This document shows positions 9,179 to 19,297 of a DNA stretch of 64,000 nucleotides, in pieces. Position 1 is the stretch's first letter. Every line of letters begins with the position of its first letter. The notes beneath the pieces are model-generated. The model was given only the letters and a program-made list of their open reading frames with translations. It made no database searches and was not told where the DNA came from. This DNA comes from Candidatus Anaerostipes excrementavium (lineage in GTDB: Bacteria; Bacillota; Clostridia; Lachnospirales; Lachnospiraceae), in assembly GCA_019114985.1 (NCBI GenBank), contig DXEM01000005.1, forward strand, positions 1 to 64,000, written 5' to 3'. Both the position numbers and the translations under genes were made by a program.

Positions 9179-10083
9179 TGAAAGATAAATGGATCATTCT
9201 ATTCTTAATATTTGTGATTGCGGTCCTCCTGATCGCAATCTATATCTATCAGCGGCAGGTGAAGCTCATCTGCCGCCAGCTTCGGTTTTATCTAAAATAT
9301 GAAAGTAACTTAATGATTGCAAGAGAGATGGATGGGGGAGGCATTAAAGAATTAGTTCAGTGCCTCAATGACATGCTGGAAAAGCATAAGAAAGAGAAAA
9401 GGCGCTATCTGGAGAAAGAACAGATGATTTCAGATATTTATACCAACTTGTCCCATGATATCCGGACGCCGCTTACCTCTCTGGACGGATATTTCCAGCT
9501 TTTGGAACAGTGCGGGGATTCCAAAGAACAAAGCCGTTATGTGGAGATTATCCAGGAGCGGATCGCAAGTCTTAACGATATGCTGGAAGAATTGTTTACT
9601 TATACGAAACTAAAAAATGAGACGTATCAGATGAAAATGGAACGATGTGTTTTGAGCCGGATCCTAAAAGATACGGTATTTTCCTACTATGATGAATGGA
9701 TGAAACGAGGGATCGAACCGGAATTTGATATTACGGAAAGACCACTGGCGATTATGGGGAATGCAGAGGCGTTAAAACGCATGATTCAAAATATTATCAA
9801 GAACGGTTTGGATCACGGAGAAGGACATATGAAGATCAGCTTAAAAAGAGAAGGAGAAGAATGTTTTCTTTGTTTTGAAAATGATGTGCTGTACCCGGAA
9901 AAAATCGAAGAAGAGAGGATTTTCGAGCGGTTTTATAAAGTGGATGAAGCCAGGAGCAAAAACTCGGCCGGGCTGGGATTATCCATTGCCAAAGAGTTTG
10001 TAAAACGGATGGAAGGATCCATTTGTGCAAGAGTCAAAGGGCATGTCTTTCAGATTGAAATCAGATTTCCATTGATTGATTAA
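9178..10083 (+). CDS. Sensor histidine kinase
   Basis: N-terminal TM, NLSHDIRTPLTSL H-box, HATPase_c (NGLDHG, GLGLSIAKEF). ATG overlaps the upstream stop. Confidence 0.92.
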   Translation: MKDKWIILFLIFVIAVLLIAIYIYQRQVKLICRQLRFYLKYESNLMIAREMDGGGIKELVQCLNDMLEKHKKEKRRYLEKEQMISDIYTNLSHDIRTPLTSLDGYFQLLEQCGDSKEQSRYVEIIQERIASLNDMLEELFTYTKLKNETYQMKMERCVLSRILKDTVFSYYDEWMKRGIEPEFDITERPLAIMGNAEALKRMIQNIIKNGLDHGEGHMKISLKREGEECFLCFENDVLYPEKIEEERIFERFYKVDEARSKNSAGLGLSIAKEFVKRMEGSICARVKGHVFQIEIRFPLID

Positions 10084-10125
10084 ACGGTTCTATGGTATGC
10101 TGAAAGGGTAGAAGGAGGACGGAAA

Positions 10126-11148
10126 GTGAGAAAAAAAGCGACATTGGAATTGTGGAAAGAATTATTTGAAAAGGCAAAAGAGATCGAAGAGCTGAAACCA
10201 TGGAACTATTTTTCTGAAGCTAATCTGGTGGCGATTATTTTAGAAGACAGAGAAGAACCGATATTCGTGAGCATCGGCGGAACGGATGGCGGATTCCGTT
10301 CGATCAGCGTTTATCAGGGAATCGATGGATATGGCGATTTTGACATGGTAGCGACGGTCGGACAGTCTTATCTTTCAGAAGAATATGTTCTATTTGAACA
10401 AAATGTTCTGGCGCTCCATTGGGAAAATATGATGAAGGTAGCCCCGGAACAAAGAGAAGTGATCGATCAGTTGGATGTCAAATTTCAGAACCTTGACAGC
10501 TGGATGGAATTTATCTCTTATGAGAAACGGTTGTGGCCGCACCTCCCGGATCGGGAAGAAGTACAATTATTAATTGAAGTCTATAAGAATCTGATCATGG
10601 TAATTCGCGCAGTAAGAGACGGGGAGATAGAGATTCATGCAGAGCGGGGAGATTGTGTTTACCGTGTATATAACAAAGAAACATGGCGCTGGAATATGTT
10701 TCTGGACGCTGCGCCGGACCTTGAGAAGCAATTCCCGGCAGTGGAACTTAACGATGAAGGTCTGAAGAAAGAGCTGCAGGGAAAAACGCAAAATGATGCG
10801 GAGATTGTCCTTGATTTTTGTTACGCAGGTTTTCCTGCAAAAGATGAGATTTCTGATTTGCTGATCCATCCGCTTTTATTTCTTGCGGTGGATGAAGGCA
10901 GCAGCCAGATCCTAGATGCCTATTTCCTGTCCATGCAGGACAATGAGATCGATGCAGCGCTGAACTTTTTCATTTCTTACGTTCAGCGTCATGGCAGAAT
11001 GAAGAAGATTAAGGCACGAAACCCTTGGATCTTTGGCGCATTGACAGATATATGCAGTCTTTGCCGGATAGAACTTGTTCATGATCCGTTGGAAGAGGCA
11101 GAAGCAATCGAGCAGCAGATCAAGAAACAAGCAGAGGAAGCTTTGTAA
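10126..11148 (+). CDS. Conserved cytosolic protein of unknown function (probably DUF7309/DUF6930-type)
   Basis: Full-length 340-aa ORF with normal codon character. Family assigned from memory only. Confidence 0.6.
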   Translation: MRKKATLELWKELFEKAKEIEELKPWNYFSEANLVAIILEDREEPIFVSIGGTDGGFRSISVYQGIDGYGDFDMVATVGQSYLSEEYVLFEQNVLALHWENMMKVAPEQREVIDQLDVKFQNLDSWMEFISYEKRLWPHLPDREEVQLLIEVYKNLIMVIRAVRDGEIEIHAERGDCVYRVYNKETWRWNMFLDAAPDLEKQFPAVELNDEGLKKELQGKTQNDAEIVLDFCYAGFPAKDEISDLLIHPLLFLAVDEGSSQILDAYFLSMQDNEIDAALNFFISYVQRHGRMKKIKARNPWIFGALTDICSLCRIELVHDPLEEAEAIEQQIKKQAEEAL

Positions 11149-11169
11149 AGAATCAGATTTGGATATAGG

Positions 11170-11211
11170 TTGACAAAACACTCTGGTATTGATAGAATAC
11201 TAGAGTGTTTT
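11170..11211 (+). promoter_or_regulatory. his operon promoter with embedded palindromic operator
   Basis: TTGACA (11170-11175), 17-nt spacer, TAGAAT (11193-11198). Near-perfect 16-bp inverted repeat AAAACACTCTGGTATT-gatag-AATACTAGAGTGTTTT (11175-11211). Confidence 0.8.
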
Positions 11212-11264
11212 ACGTGCTAGCGAATTAGCGCTTTAATTCGATGAAGTGACAAGGAGTAGAGAAA

Positions 11265-12446
11265 ATGAATAAAAAAAGAGTCCACACACCGGAAGGTGTG
11301 AGAGATGTTTATGGGATAGAATACAGACGGCGGAGCAAATTAAAAGAGAAGCTGAAAGACGTTTTTGCAAGTTATGGATATGAAGGAATTCGTACTCCAG
11401 GATTTGAATTTTTTGATGTATTCAACAGTGAGAAGGGTACCGTTTCATCCAGAGATATGTTCAAATTTTTTGACAGGGAAGGGAACACGCTGGTTTTAAG
11501 ACCGGATGTGACGCCTTCCATCGCAAGATGTGTAGCAAAATATTTCAGCGAGGAAAAAGCAGGAATCCGTCTTTGCTATGCCGGAAATGTGTATCTGAAT
11601 AATTCCAGTTATCAGCTGAAACTGAAAGAAACTTGTCAGCTTGGCGCAGAGCTGATTAATGACGACTCCGTTCAGGCAGACAGTGAAGTCATTGCGATGG
11701 CAGTGGACTGTTTTCTGGCAGCAGGGCTTCGGGATTTTCGAATTTCCATCGGAGAAGTAGAATTTTTCCAGGGATTGACCGAATCTATCAAAGACCAGGA
11801 AGTTAAAATGGAACTGAGGGAGTTTATTTTAAATAAAAATTATTTTGGCCTGATGGAATATATAGAGAATCTGGAAATCCCTGATCGGGTCAAACAGGTA
11901 TTTTTGCGGTTTGGGGAACTCAATGGAGATGTATCGATCCTGGATCAGGCAGAAGAGATGGTAGAAAACGAGGTTTCCAAGAAAGCGCTCGCCAGACTTC
12001 GGAAAGTCTATGAGATCCTGAAGCTTTACGGCAAAGAAAAATACATAGGTTTTGATCTTGGAATGTTAAATAAGCATAATTATTACACCGGAATCATTTT
12101 TAAAGGATATACTTATGGAACTGGGGACGCCGTGTTAAAAGGCGGACGATATGATAACTTGATCGAACAGTTCGGAAAGAAAGCTCCTTCTGTCGGATTT
12201 ACGATCGTGTTGGATGAGATAATGACAGCTCTTCAGAGACAGGGAATCGCAATGGAAGCGGAATCCGTACATACAATGATCATCTACCGAGAAGAGTTTA
12301 TGGCGGATGCGATCATGAAAGCCAATGAACTGCGCCGCCAGGGCCGAAGTGTGATTTTAGAGCGGCAAAGTGCTTCTCGTGGAAAAGAAGACTACGAGAA
12401 GTTCGGAGAAGAACATCATCTGGGTGAAATTTTGTATTTTGTATAG
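11265..12446 (+). CDS. hisZ: ATP phosphoribosyltransferase regulatory subunit HisZ
   Basis: HisRS-like catalytic fold (TPEGVRDVYG, LVLRPDVTPSIAR) without an anticodon domain, adjacent to hisG. Confidence 0.93.
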   Translation: MNKKRVHTPEGVRDVYGIEYRRRSKLKEKLKDVFASYGYEGIRTPGFEFFDVFNSEKGTVSSRDMFKFFDREGNTLVLRPDVTPSIARCVAKYFSEEKAGIRLCYAGNVYLNNSSYQLKLKETCQLGAELINDDSVQADSEVIAMAVDCFLAAGLRDFRISIGEVEFFQGLTESIKDQEVKMELREFILNKNYFGLMEYIENLEIPDRVKQVFLRFGELNGDVSILDQAEEMVENEVSKKALARLRKVYEILKLYGKEKYIGFDLGMLNKHNYYTGIIFKGYTYGTGDAVLKGGRYDNLIEQFGKKAPSVGFTIVLDEIMTALQRQGIAMEAESVHTMIIYREEFMADAIMKANELRRQGRSVILERQSASRGKEDYEKFGEEHHLGEILYFV

Positions 12447-12464
12447 GAAAGGGAAGATAAGAAC

Positions 12465-13115
12465 ATGAGATATATAACATTTGCGCTGGCGAAAGGCCGG
12501 CTGGCTAAGAAAACCTTGTCTTTGCTGGAACAGATCGGCATTACATGTGAAGAAATGAAGGACGAAAAGACGAGAAAACTGATCTTTGTCAATGAAGATT
12601 TGAAATTAAAATTTTTCCTGTCAAAAGCCAGCGATGTTCCGACCTATGTAGAATACGGAGCAGCGGACATCGGAGTGGTAGGAAAAGATACGATCCTGGA
12701 AGAGGGAAGGAATCTTTACGAAGTATTAGATCTGAAGTTTGGAGCCTGCAGAATGTGTGTATGCGGTCCAAAAGAAGCAAAACAATATTTGTCAGGGAAT
12801 GAAATCATTCGAGTAGCTTCCAAATACCCGCATATCGCAAAAGAATATTTTAACAATCAGAAATTACAGACCGTGGAGATTGTGAAACTGAACGGATCTG
12901 TGGAGCTTGCTCCGATTGTTGGATTATCCGAAGTGATTGTCGATATTGTGGAGACTGGAACAACTTTAAAGGAGAACGGATTGGAAGTTCTGGAAGAGAT
13001 TTGTCCGTTGTCAGCCAGAATGGTCGTCAATCAGGTCAGCCAGAAGATGGAACAGGAACGAATCAGTAAGATTGTAGTTGCACTAAAGAAATTATTGGAC
13101 GAAAAAGAGAAATAG
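12465..13115 (+). CDS. hisG: ATP phosphoribosyltransferase catalytic subunit (short form)
   Basis: [33 protein letters not shown]. Confidence 0.95.
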   Translation: MRYITFALAKGRLAKKTLSLLEQIGITCEEMKDEKTRKLIFVNEDLKLKFFLSKASDVPTYVEYGAADIGVVGKDTILEEGRNLYEVLDLKFGACRMCVCGPKEAKQYLSGNEIIRVASKYPHIAKEYFNNQKLQTVEIVKLNGSVELAPIVGLSEVIVDIVETGTTLKENGLEVLEEICPLSARMVVNQVSQKMEQERISKIVVALKKLLDEKEK

Positions 13116-13126
13116 AGGTATCAGCG

Positions 13127-14428
13127 ATGAGAGTTGTGAAAGTAAATGAAGACGCGATTGAAAATATTTTATCGGATCTGTTAAAGCGCAGCCCGAACCA
13201 CTATGATGAGTACCAGCAGTCTGTTGATGAGATTGTCGAGAATGTGAAAAAGAATGGAGATCAGGCTGTTTTTGATTATACAGAGCGTTTTGACGGAGCC
13301 AAGATTGACAAAGATAATATTTTGGTAACAGAAGAAGAGATTCAGGAAGCCTATGAACAGGTGGATGACGCATTGATTGAAGTCATTCGAAAAGCCATCA
13401 GGAATATCCGTGACTATCACGCAAAACAGCGTCAGAACAGCTGGTTTGAGTCAAGAGAAGACGGCGTTATGCTGGGACAGAAGATTATGCCGATGGAAAG
13501 CTGCGGCGTTTATGTTCCGGGCGGAAAGGCAGTTTACCCATCTTCTGTTCTCATGAATATTATCCCGGCACATGTGGCAGGAGTGAAAAACATTATCATG
13601 ACAACACCTCCCGGAAAAGATGGGAAGGTAACACCAAATACATTAGTCGCAGCAAAGGAAGCCGGAGCGGATAAGATTTATAAAGTAGGAGGAGCCCAGG
13701 CAATCGCTGCTTTGGCCTTTGGTACGGAATCCATTCCAAAAGTAGATAAAATTGTCGGACCCGGAAATATTTTTGTGGCTTTGGCAAAGAAGGCAGTTTA
13801 CGGCAATGTAAGCATTGATTCCATCGCCGGGCCAAGTGAGATTTTGGTTTTAGCAGATGAAACTGCTAATCCGCGCTATGTGGCTGCGGATTTATTGTCA
13901 CAGGCAGAGCATGATGAGATGGCAAGTGCGATTCTTGTAACCACAAGTGAAACACTGGCAGAGCAGGTAACAAAAGAGATCGATGGATTCTTAAAACAGC
14001 TTTCCAGAAAAGAGATTATGGAGAAATCTCTGGAAGCTTTTGGATACATTTTAATTGCCAAAGATATGAAAGAAGCTGTTGATGTAGCCAATGCGGTTGC
14101 ATCAGAGCATTTGGAGATCATGACAGCGAATCCGTTTGATGTGATGACCAGGATCAAAAACGCAGGTGCAATCTTTATCGGAGCTTACAGCTGTGAGCCT
14201 TTGGGAGATTATTTTGCCGGACCGAACCATGTCCTGCCGACCAATGGAACTGCCAAATTCTTCTCACCTTTGAGTGTCGATGATTTTATCAAAAAATCCA
14301 GCATTGTATACTATTCCAGAGAAGCCTTGGAACCGGTACACAAAGATATCGAGTTCTTTGCAAACCAGGAAGAATTGACAGCACATGCAAACTCCATGAA
14401 AGTACGATTTGAGGAAAAGGAAGGGTGA
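13127..14428 (+). CDS. hisD: Histidinol dehydrogenase
   Basis: ESCGVYVPGGKAVYPSSVLMN, IAGPSEILVLADE, GPNHVLPT. Confidence 0.96.
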   Translation: MRVVKVNEDAIENILSDLLKRSPNHYDEYQQSVDEIVENVKKNGDQAVFDYTERFDGAKIDKDNILVTEEEIQEAYEQVDDALIEVIRKAIRNIRDYHAKQRQNSWFESREDGVMLGQKIMPMESCGVYVPGGKAVYPSSVLMNIIPAHVAGVKNIIMTTPPGKDGKVTPNTLVAAKEAGADKIYKVGGAQAIAALAFGTESIPKVDKIVGPGNIFVALAKKAVYGNVSIDSIAGPSEILVLADETANPRYVAADLLSQAEHDEMASAILVTTSETLAEQVTKEIDGFLKQLSRKEIMEKSLEAFGYILIAKDMKEAVDVANAVASEHLEIMTANPFDVMTRIKNAGAIFIGAYSCEPLGDYFAGPNHVLPTNGTAKFFSPLSVDDFIKKSSIVYYSREALEPVHKDIEFFANQEELTAHANSMKVRFEEKEG

Positions 14429-14432
14429 TAGA

Positions 14433-15020
14433 ATGGCCAGATGCGCATTTGTAGAAAGAAATACAAGTGAGACGAAGATTAAGATGTCCCTAAACCTGGA
14501 TGGAAGCGGAAAAGCGAAGATTCATACAGGGATCGGATTTTTTGATCACATGCTCAACAGCTTTGCCAGACATGGATTTTTTGATCTGGAGGTAGAGGTA
14601 GAAGGAGATCTTTGGGTAGACTGCCATCATACGATTGAAGATGTAGGAATCGTATTAGGAGAGGCAATCCGGCAGGCAGTCGGCGATAAGAAAGGCATCA
14701 AACGATATGGATCCTTCCTGCTGCCAATGGACGAGACTTTGGTCCTTTGTGCCATTGATTTATCCGGAAGACCGTATTTTGTCATGGATTGTGATTTCAC
14801 AATGGAACGAGTAGGAGAGTTTGATACAGAGATGGTAAAAGAATTTTTTTATGCGGTCTCCTACAGCAGTGCGATGAATCTGCATTTGAAGAAAGTACAC
14901 GGAGAAAACAATCATCATATTATTGAGGCAGCATTCAAAGCTTTTGCGAAGGCTTTGGACGAGGCGACAGGAATGGATCCGAGAATTACGGATGTGCTGT
15001 CTACGAAAGGAGCATTATAG
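14433..15020 (+). CDS. hisB: Imidazoleglycerol-phosphate dehydratase
   Basis: HTGIGFFDHMLNSFARHG, DCHHTIEDVGI, GENNHHIIEA. Confidence 0.96.
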   Translation: MARCAFVERNTSETKIKMSLNLDGSGKAKIHTGIGFFDHMLNSFARHGFFDLEVEVEGDLWVDCHHTIEDVGIVLGEAIRQAVGDKKGIKRYGSFLLPMDETLVLCAIDLSGRPYFVMDCDFTMERVGEFDTEMVKEFFYAVSYSSAMNLHLKKVHGENNHHIIEAAFKAFAKALDEATGMDPRITDVLSTKGAL

Positions 15021-16256
15021 ATGAGCAAAATTACATTGATTCCATGTGTGGATCCAAAAGATCCTGTGGGGTCTGCCAGAAAATATAATCACACAGGTGC
15101 GGATGTGATTGCATACTATGAAGAGAAGGCATCTGTCGATACGGTGAAAGCAATCAAAGAAGTGATTGACGTACCTCTTTATGTCGGCGGTGGAATCCGA
15201 GATCTGGAAGATGTGAAAAAAGTGCTTTATGCCGGAGCGGATAAAGTATGTTTAGGAGCCAGCGTGCTGGAAGATAAGGACATTGTCAAGAAAGCATCAG
15301 ACCGCTTTGGAAAAGGGCAGGTCATGGTATCTATGGATTTAGAAAAGCTGGAAGATCCGGCGGCTTTCGCAAAAGAAATGCAGCGTTTAGGGGCGGGAGA
15401 ATTGTTACTTTTGGCTGCAGATGGGTATGATAAAAAAATGGAAGCGGTGAATGCCGTAAAGAGTCAGACCGATCTTCCGATTGTAATCAGTGTTCCATCT
15501 GTGGAGGATGTGACAGCGGCAGCAGGTGAAATCTGTGCAGAATCTGTGGCAATCCATGATGCAGGTGATTTTTCTGTTCTGGATCTTAAGAAAGAATGTA
15601 AGAACAAAGGCCTGGATGTCTGCCTGATGGAAAGTCCGATTCCGTTTGAGAAATTTAAATTAAACAGCGACGGACTTCTTCCGGTCGTAACTCAGGACTA
15701 TAAAACAAACGAGGTATTGATGGTCGCTTACATGACGAAAGAAGCCTTTGAACAGACGGTAGAGACCGGCATTATGACTTATTACAGCAGAAGCCGTCAG
15801 GAACTGTGGATCAAGGGAGAGACTTCCGGTCATTATCAATATGTAAAGTCGCTTGCCATTGATTGTGACAAAGATACGCTGCTTGCAAAGGTTCGGCAGG
15901 TCGGAAACGCATGCCATACCGGTCATTATTCCTGTTTCTTTACGGATCTTGTAAAGAAAGAGTATCGGGAGGACGATCCGATGCATGTATTCGAGGATGT
16001 CTATGGAGTCATCATGGATCGAAAAGAACATCCAAAAGAAGGATCTTACACTAATTATCTGTTTGAGAAAGGAATTGATAAGATCCTGAAAAAAGTGGGT
16101 GAAGAATGTACCGAGATTGTCATAGCGGCAAAAAATCCGGATCCGGAGGAGATGAAATACGAGATTTCCGACTTCCTGTATCACCTGATGGTGCTGATGG
16201 CTCAGCGGGGAATGACGTGGGATGAGATTACAAGAGAACTTATGGAAAGAAAATAA
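15021..16256 (+). CDS. hisIE: HisA/HisF-like TIM-barrel domain fused to HisIE (phosphoribosyl-AMP cyclohydrolase / phosphoribosyl-ATP pyrophosphohydrolase)
   Basis: About 200 aa HisF/A-like N-terminus ([19 protein letters not shown]), then HisI ([20 protein letters not shown]) and HisE ([15 protein letters not shown]). Confidence 0.9.
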   Translation: MSKITLIPCVDPKDPVGSARKYNHTGADVIAYYEEKASVDTVKAIKEVIDVPLYVGGGIRDLEDVKKVLYAGADKVCLGASVLEDKDIVKKASDRFGKGQVMVSMDLEKLEDPAAFAKEMQRLGAGELLLLAADGYDKKMEAVNAVKSQTDLPIVISVPSVEDVTAAAGEICAESVAIHDAGDFSVLDLKKECKNKGLDVCLMESPIPFEKFKLNSDGLLPVVTQDYKTNEVLMVAYMTKEAFEQTVETGIMTYYSRSRQELWIKGETSGHYQYVKSLAIDCDKDTLLAKVRQVGNACHTGHYSCFFTDLVKKEYREDDPMHVFEDVYGVIMDRKEHPKEGSYTNYLFEKGIDKILKKVGEECTEIVIAAKNPDPEEMKYEISDFLYHLMVLMAQRGMTWDEITRELMERK

Positions 16257-16312
16257 TTGTCTTTCTCGCGTCGATTTGATATAATCGTTTCTATAGGACA
16301 AGGAGGCGTGAT

Positions 16313-16435
16313 ATGACTGCATTTTTATCAGAATTAGTCTCATATGCAATCAAGTTTATTTTTCTTCTGGCAGTGTCTGTGGGCGGAGTGTTCGCCGGCC
16401 GGCGTTTGTCTTTAAGGAAGAAGAATAAGAAATAG
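16313..16435 (+). CDS. Small membrane protein, 40 aa (not in supplied ORF track)
   Basis: ATG preceded by AAGGAGGCGTGAT. Encodes MTAFLSELVSYAIKFIFLLAVSVGGVFAGRRLSLRKKNKK. One TM helix plus basic tail. Confidence 0.7.
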   Translation: MTAFLSELVSYAIKFIFLLAVSVGGVFAGRRLSLRKKNKK

Positions 16436-16461
16436 CCGAAGCGATATGAAAGAAGACCTTT

Positions 16462-16497
16462 TTACAAGACAGGAGATATGATTTTCCTGTCTTGTAA
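16462..16497 (+). other. Stem-loop upstream of alaS
   Basis: TTACAAGACAGGA...TCCTGTCTTGTAA, perfect 13-bp stem, 57 nt before the alaS start. Confidence 0.6.
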
Positions 16498-16553
16498 CAT
16501 GCGGTTTTCTTTTGTCTTATAGAAGAATCGAATTACATTAGGAGGATGAAAAA

Positions 16554-19193
16554 TTGAAGGCATACGGAGTCAATGAACTCAGGAAGATGTTCCTTGAGTT
16601 TTTTGAAAGTAAAGGACACCTGGCAATGAAGAGTTTTTCTCTCGTGCCGAAAAACGACAACAGTTTATTGCTGATCAATGCGGGAATGGCACCGTTAAAG
16701 CCATATTTTACGGGACAGGAAGTTCCGCCGAGAAAGAGAGTAACGACCTGTCAGAAGTGTATTCGTACAGGAGATATCGATAACGTAGGAAAGACTGCCC
16801 GCCATGGTACTTTTTTTGAGATGTTAGGGAACTTTTCCTTCGGAGATTATTTTAAGAAGGAAGCAATCGCCTGGTCTTGGGAATTTCTGACTGAAACGAT
16901 CGGATTGGATCCGGAGCGTTTGTATCCTTCTGTATATTTGGATGATGATGAGGCATTTGAGATCTGGGAAAAAGAGATCGGAATTGCGCCGGAACGTATT
17001 TACCGTTTTGGAAAAGAAGACAATTTCTGGGAGCACGGCGCCGGACCATGCGGACCATGTTCTGAGATCTATTATGACCGCGGAGAAAAATACGGATGCG
17101 GGAAACCGGATTGTACCGTCGGATGTGACTGTGACCGTTACATGGAAGTATGGAACAATGTATTTACCCAGTTTGAGAATGACGGTCAGGGAAATTATAC
17201 AGAATTAGAGAACAAGAACATTGATACCGGTATGGGACTGGAACGTCTGGCAGTCGTTGTTCAGGATGTGAATTCTATCTTTGATGTGGATACCGTGAAA
17301 GCGATCCGGGATAAGATCTGTGAAGTAGCAGACGTAACTTATGGAGAAGATTATGATACAGATGTATCCGTACGTGTGATCACTGATCATATCCGTTCTG
17401 CGACATTCATGCTTTCTGACGGAATTACACCGTCCAATGAAGGAAGAGGCTACGTGCTGCGGCGTCTGATCCGCCGTGCGGCAAGACACGGAAGACTTTT
17501 GGACATCGACGGCATGTTCCTGACAAAGATCAGTGAAGTCGTTATCCATGAGTCAAAAGACGGTTATCCGGAATTAGAAGAAAAACAGGAATTTATTTTC
17601 AATCACCTGTCTCAGGAAGAAAAGCAGTTCAATAAGACCATCGACCAGGGATTATCGATCCTTGCGGATATGGAAAAAGATATGGAAAAAGAAGGCAAGA
17701 AGCAGCTTTCCGGAAAAGATGCGTTCCGCCTTTATGATACCTATGGATTCCCGTTGGATCTGACCATCGAGATTTTAGATGAGAAGGGATTTACCGTAGA
17801 TCAGGACGGCTTTGAAAAGGAAATGGAGAAACAGCGCGAGACTGCCAGAAAAGCCAGAAAGACAACGAACTACATGGGAGCCGATGCTACGGTCTATGAA
17901 CAGCTGGATCCTGCAATGACTTCAGAGTTCCTTGGATATGATGCACTGACCTGTGACGGAACGATTACCGCCATGACAACAGAGACAGAAGTCGTGGATG
18001 AGCTTTCCAAAGGAATGCAGGGAACGATCATCGCGGATCAGTCTGTCTTTTACGCGACCAGCGGAGGACAGGAAGCAGACCGTGGAGTGATCTTAAGCGG
18101 CGATGCCTCTTTTGAAGTAAAGGACGTTGTCAAACTGTCCGGCGGCAAGATCGGTCATGTGGGAAGTGTGGTAGATGGTACATTCCATTTAGGAGACCAG
18201 GCAGTTTTCCATGTAGATGAAAGAAACCGCAGACAGGCACAGAAGAACCACAGCGCAACACATTTGCTTCAGAAAGCCTTAAGAGAAGTGCTGGGAGCAC
18301 ATGTAGAGCAAGCAGGATCTTTGAATAATGCAGATCATCTTCGCTTTGACTTTACCCATTTTTCACCGATGAGTGAAGAAGAGATCCGAAGAGTAGAAGA
18401 GATCGTCAATGAGAAGATTGCACAGGATCTTCCGGTCAATACCCAGATCATGTCCATCGAAGATGCGAAAAAGACAGGGGCAATGGCGCTGTTTGGCGAG
18501 AAATATGGAGATGAAGTCCGTGTCGTATCCATGGGTGATTTCTCTGTCGAATTATGCGGCGGAACCCATGTCAAGAATACAGGTACGATTACGGCATTTA
18601 AGATCTTATCAGAAACCGGAATTGCATCCGGTGTTCGAAGAATCGAAGCCGTTACCGATCAAGGTGTATTCCGTTATTATCATCAGGTAGAAGAGGAATT
18701 AAAGGAAGCGGCCGCTCTGTTAAAAGCAGCTCCGTCAGGCATGATGAAACGAATCGAAACTCTTCTTGCAGAGGTCAAAGAATTAAAGAGCGAGAATGAA
18801 TCGTTAAAGAGCAAACTGGCCAAAGACGCCCTTGGGGACGTTATGGATCAGATTACTGAGATAAATGGTGTGAAGGTATTGGCAGCAGCAGTAGAAGATG
18901 TGGATATGAACGGATTGCGTGAGCTTGGAGACGATCTGAAGACAAAGATGGGCGAAGGTGTGATTGTTCTTGCTTCTTCCAAAGGCGGAAAAGTATTCCT
19001 GGTTGCTATGGCAACGGATGAAGCGAAGAAAGCAGGAGCCCATGCAGGAAATCTTCTGAAAGAGATTGCCGGATGTGTCGGAGGAGGCGGCGGAGGCCGT
19101 CCGAATATGGCGCAGGCCGGAGGAAAAGATCCTTCCGGCATCCCGAATGCAATCGAAAAATCAAAAGAAGTTTTGAAAAATCAAATTTCTTAG
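16554..19193 (+). CDS. alaS: Alanyl-tRNA synthetase
   Basis: MFLEFFESKGH, NAGMAPLKPYF, HSATHLLQKALR, C-terminal glycine-rich DHHA1. TTG start. Confidence 0.97.
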   Translation: MKAYGVNELRKMFLEFFESKGHLAMKSFSLVPKNDNSLLLINAGMAPLKPYFTGQEVPPRKRVTTCQKCIRTGDIDNVGKTARHGTFFEMLGNFSFGDYFKKEAIAWSWEFLTETIGLDPERLYPSVYLDDDEAFEIWEKEIGIAPERIYRFGKEDNFWEHGAGPCGPCSEIYYDRGEKYGCGKPDCTVGCDCDRYMEVWNNVFTQFENDGQGNYTELENKNIDTGMGLERLAVVVQDVNSIFDVDTVKAIRDKICEVADVTYGEDYDTDVSVRVITDHIRSATFMLSDGITPSNEGRGYVLRRLIRRAARHGRLLDIDGMFLTKISEVVIHESKDGYPELEEKQEFIFNHLSQEEKQFNKTIDQGLSILADMEKDMEKEGKKQLSGKDAFRLYDTYGFPLDLTIEILDEKGFTVDQDGFEKEMEKQRETARKARKTTNYMGADATVYEQLDPAMTSEFLGYDALTCDGTITAMTTETEVVDELSKGMQGTIIADQSVFYATSGGQEADRGVILSGDASFEVKDVVKLSGGKIGHVGSVVDGTFHLGDQAVFHVDERNRRQAQKNHSATHLLQKALREVLGAHVEQAGSLNNADHLRFDFTHFSPMSEEEIRRVEEIVNEKIAQDLPVNTQIMSIEDAKKTGAMALFGEKYGDEVRVVSMGDFSVELCGGTHVKNTGTITAFKILSETGIASGVRRIEAVTDQGVFRYYHQVEEELKEAAALLKAAPSGMMKRIETLLAEVKELKSENESLKSKLAKDALGDVMDQITEINGVKVLAAAVEDVDMNGLRELGDDLKTKMGEGVIVLASSKGGKVFLVAMATDEAKKAGAHAGNLLKEIAGCVGGGGGGRPNMAQAGGKDPSGIPNAIEKSKEVLKNQIS

Positions 19194-19221
19194 TTGACGA
19201 ACCTAAGAAATATGGTATAAT
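19194..19221 (+). promoter_or_regulatory. rpsU promoter
   Basis: TTGACG-N16-TATAAT directly after the alaS stop. Confidence 0.7.
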
Positions 19222-19297
19222 AGTCTAGTGCAGTAAAATAATACCCAAACAGTCCTCTGCACAAGTATGAGACTGGAGGGGAGGTCAGGAATTAAGA

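Noticed and set aside
15660-16349. 229-aa minus-strand ORF
   Set aside because: Antisense to the HisIE coding region. No domain-like pattern or RBS.
16441-16553. Possible T-box upstream of alaS
   Set aside because: No T-box bulge sequence (AGGGTGGNACCGCG-like) or specifier stem. Only one simple stem-loop.
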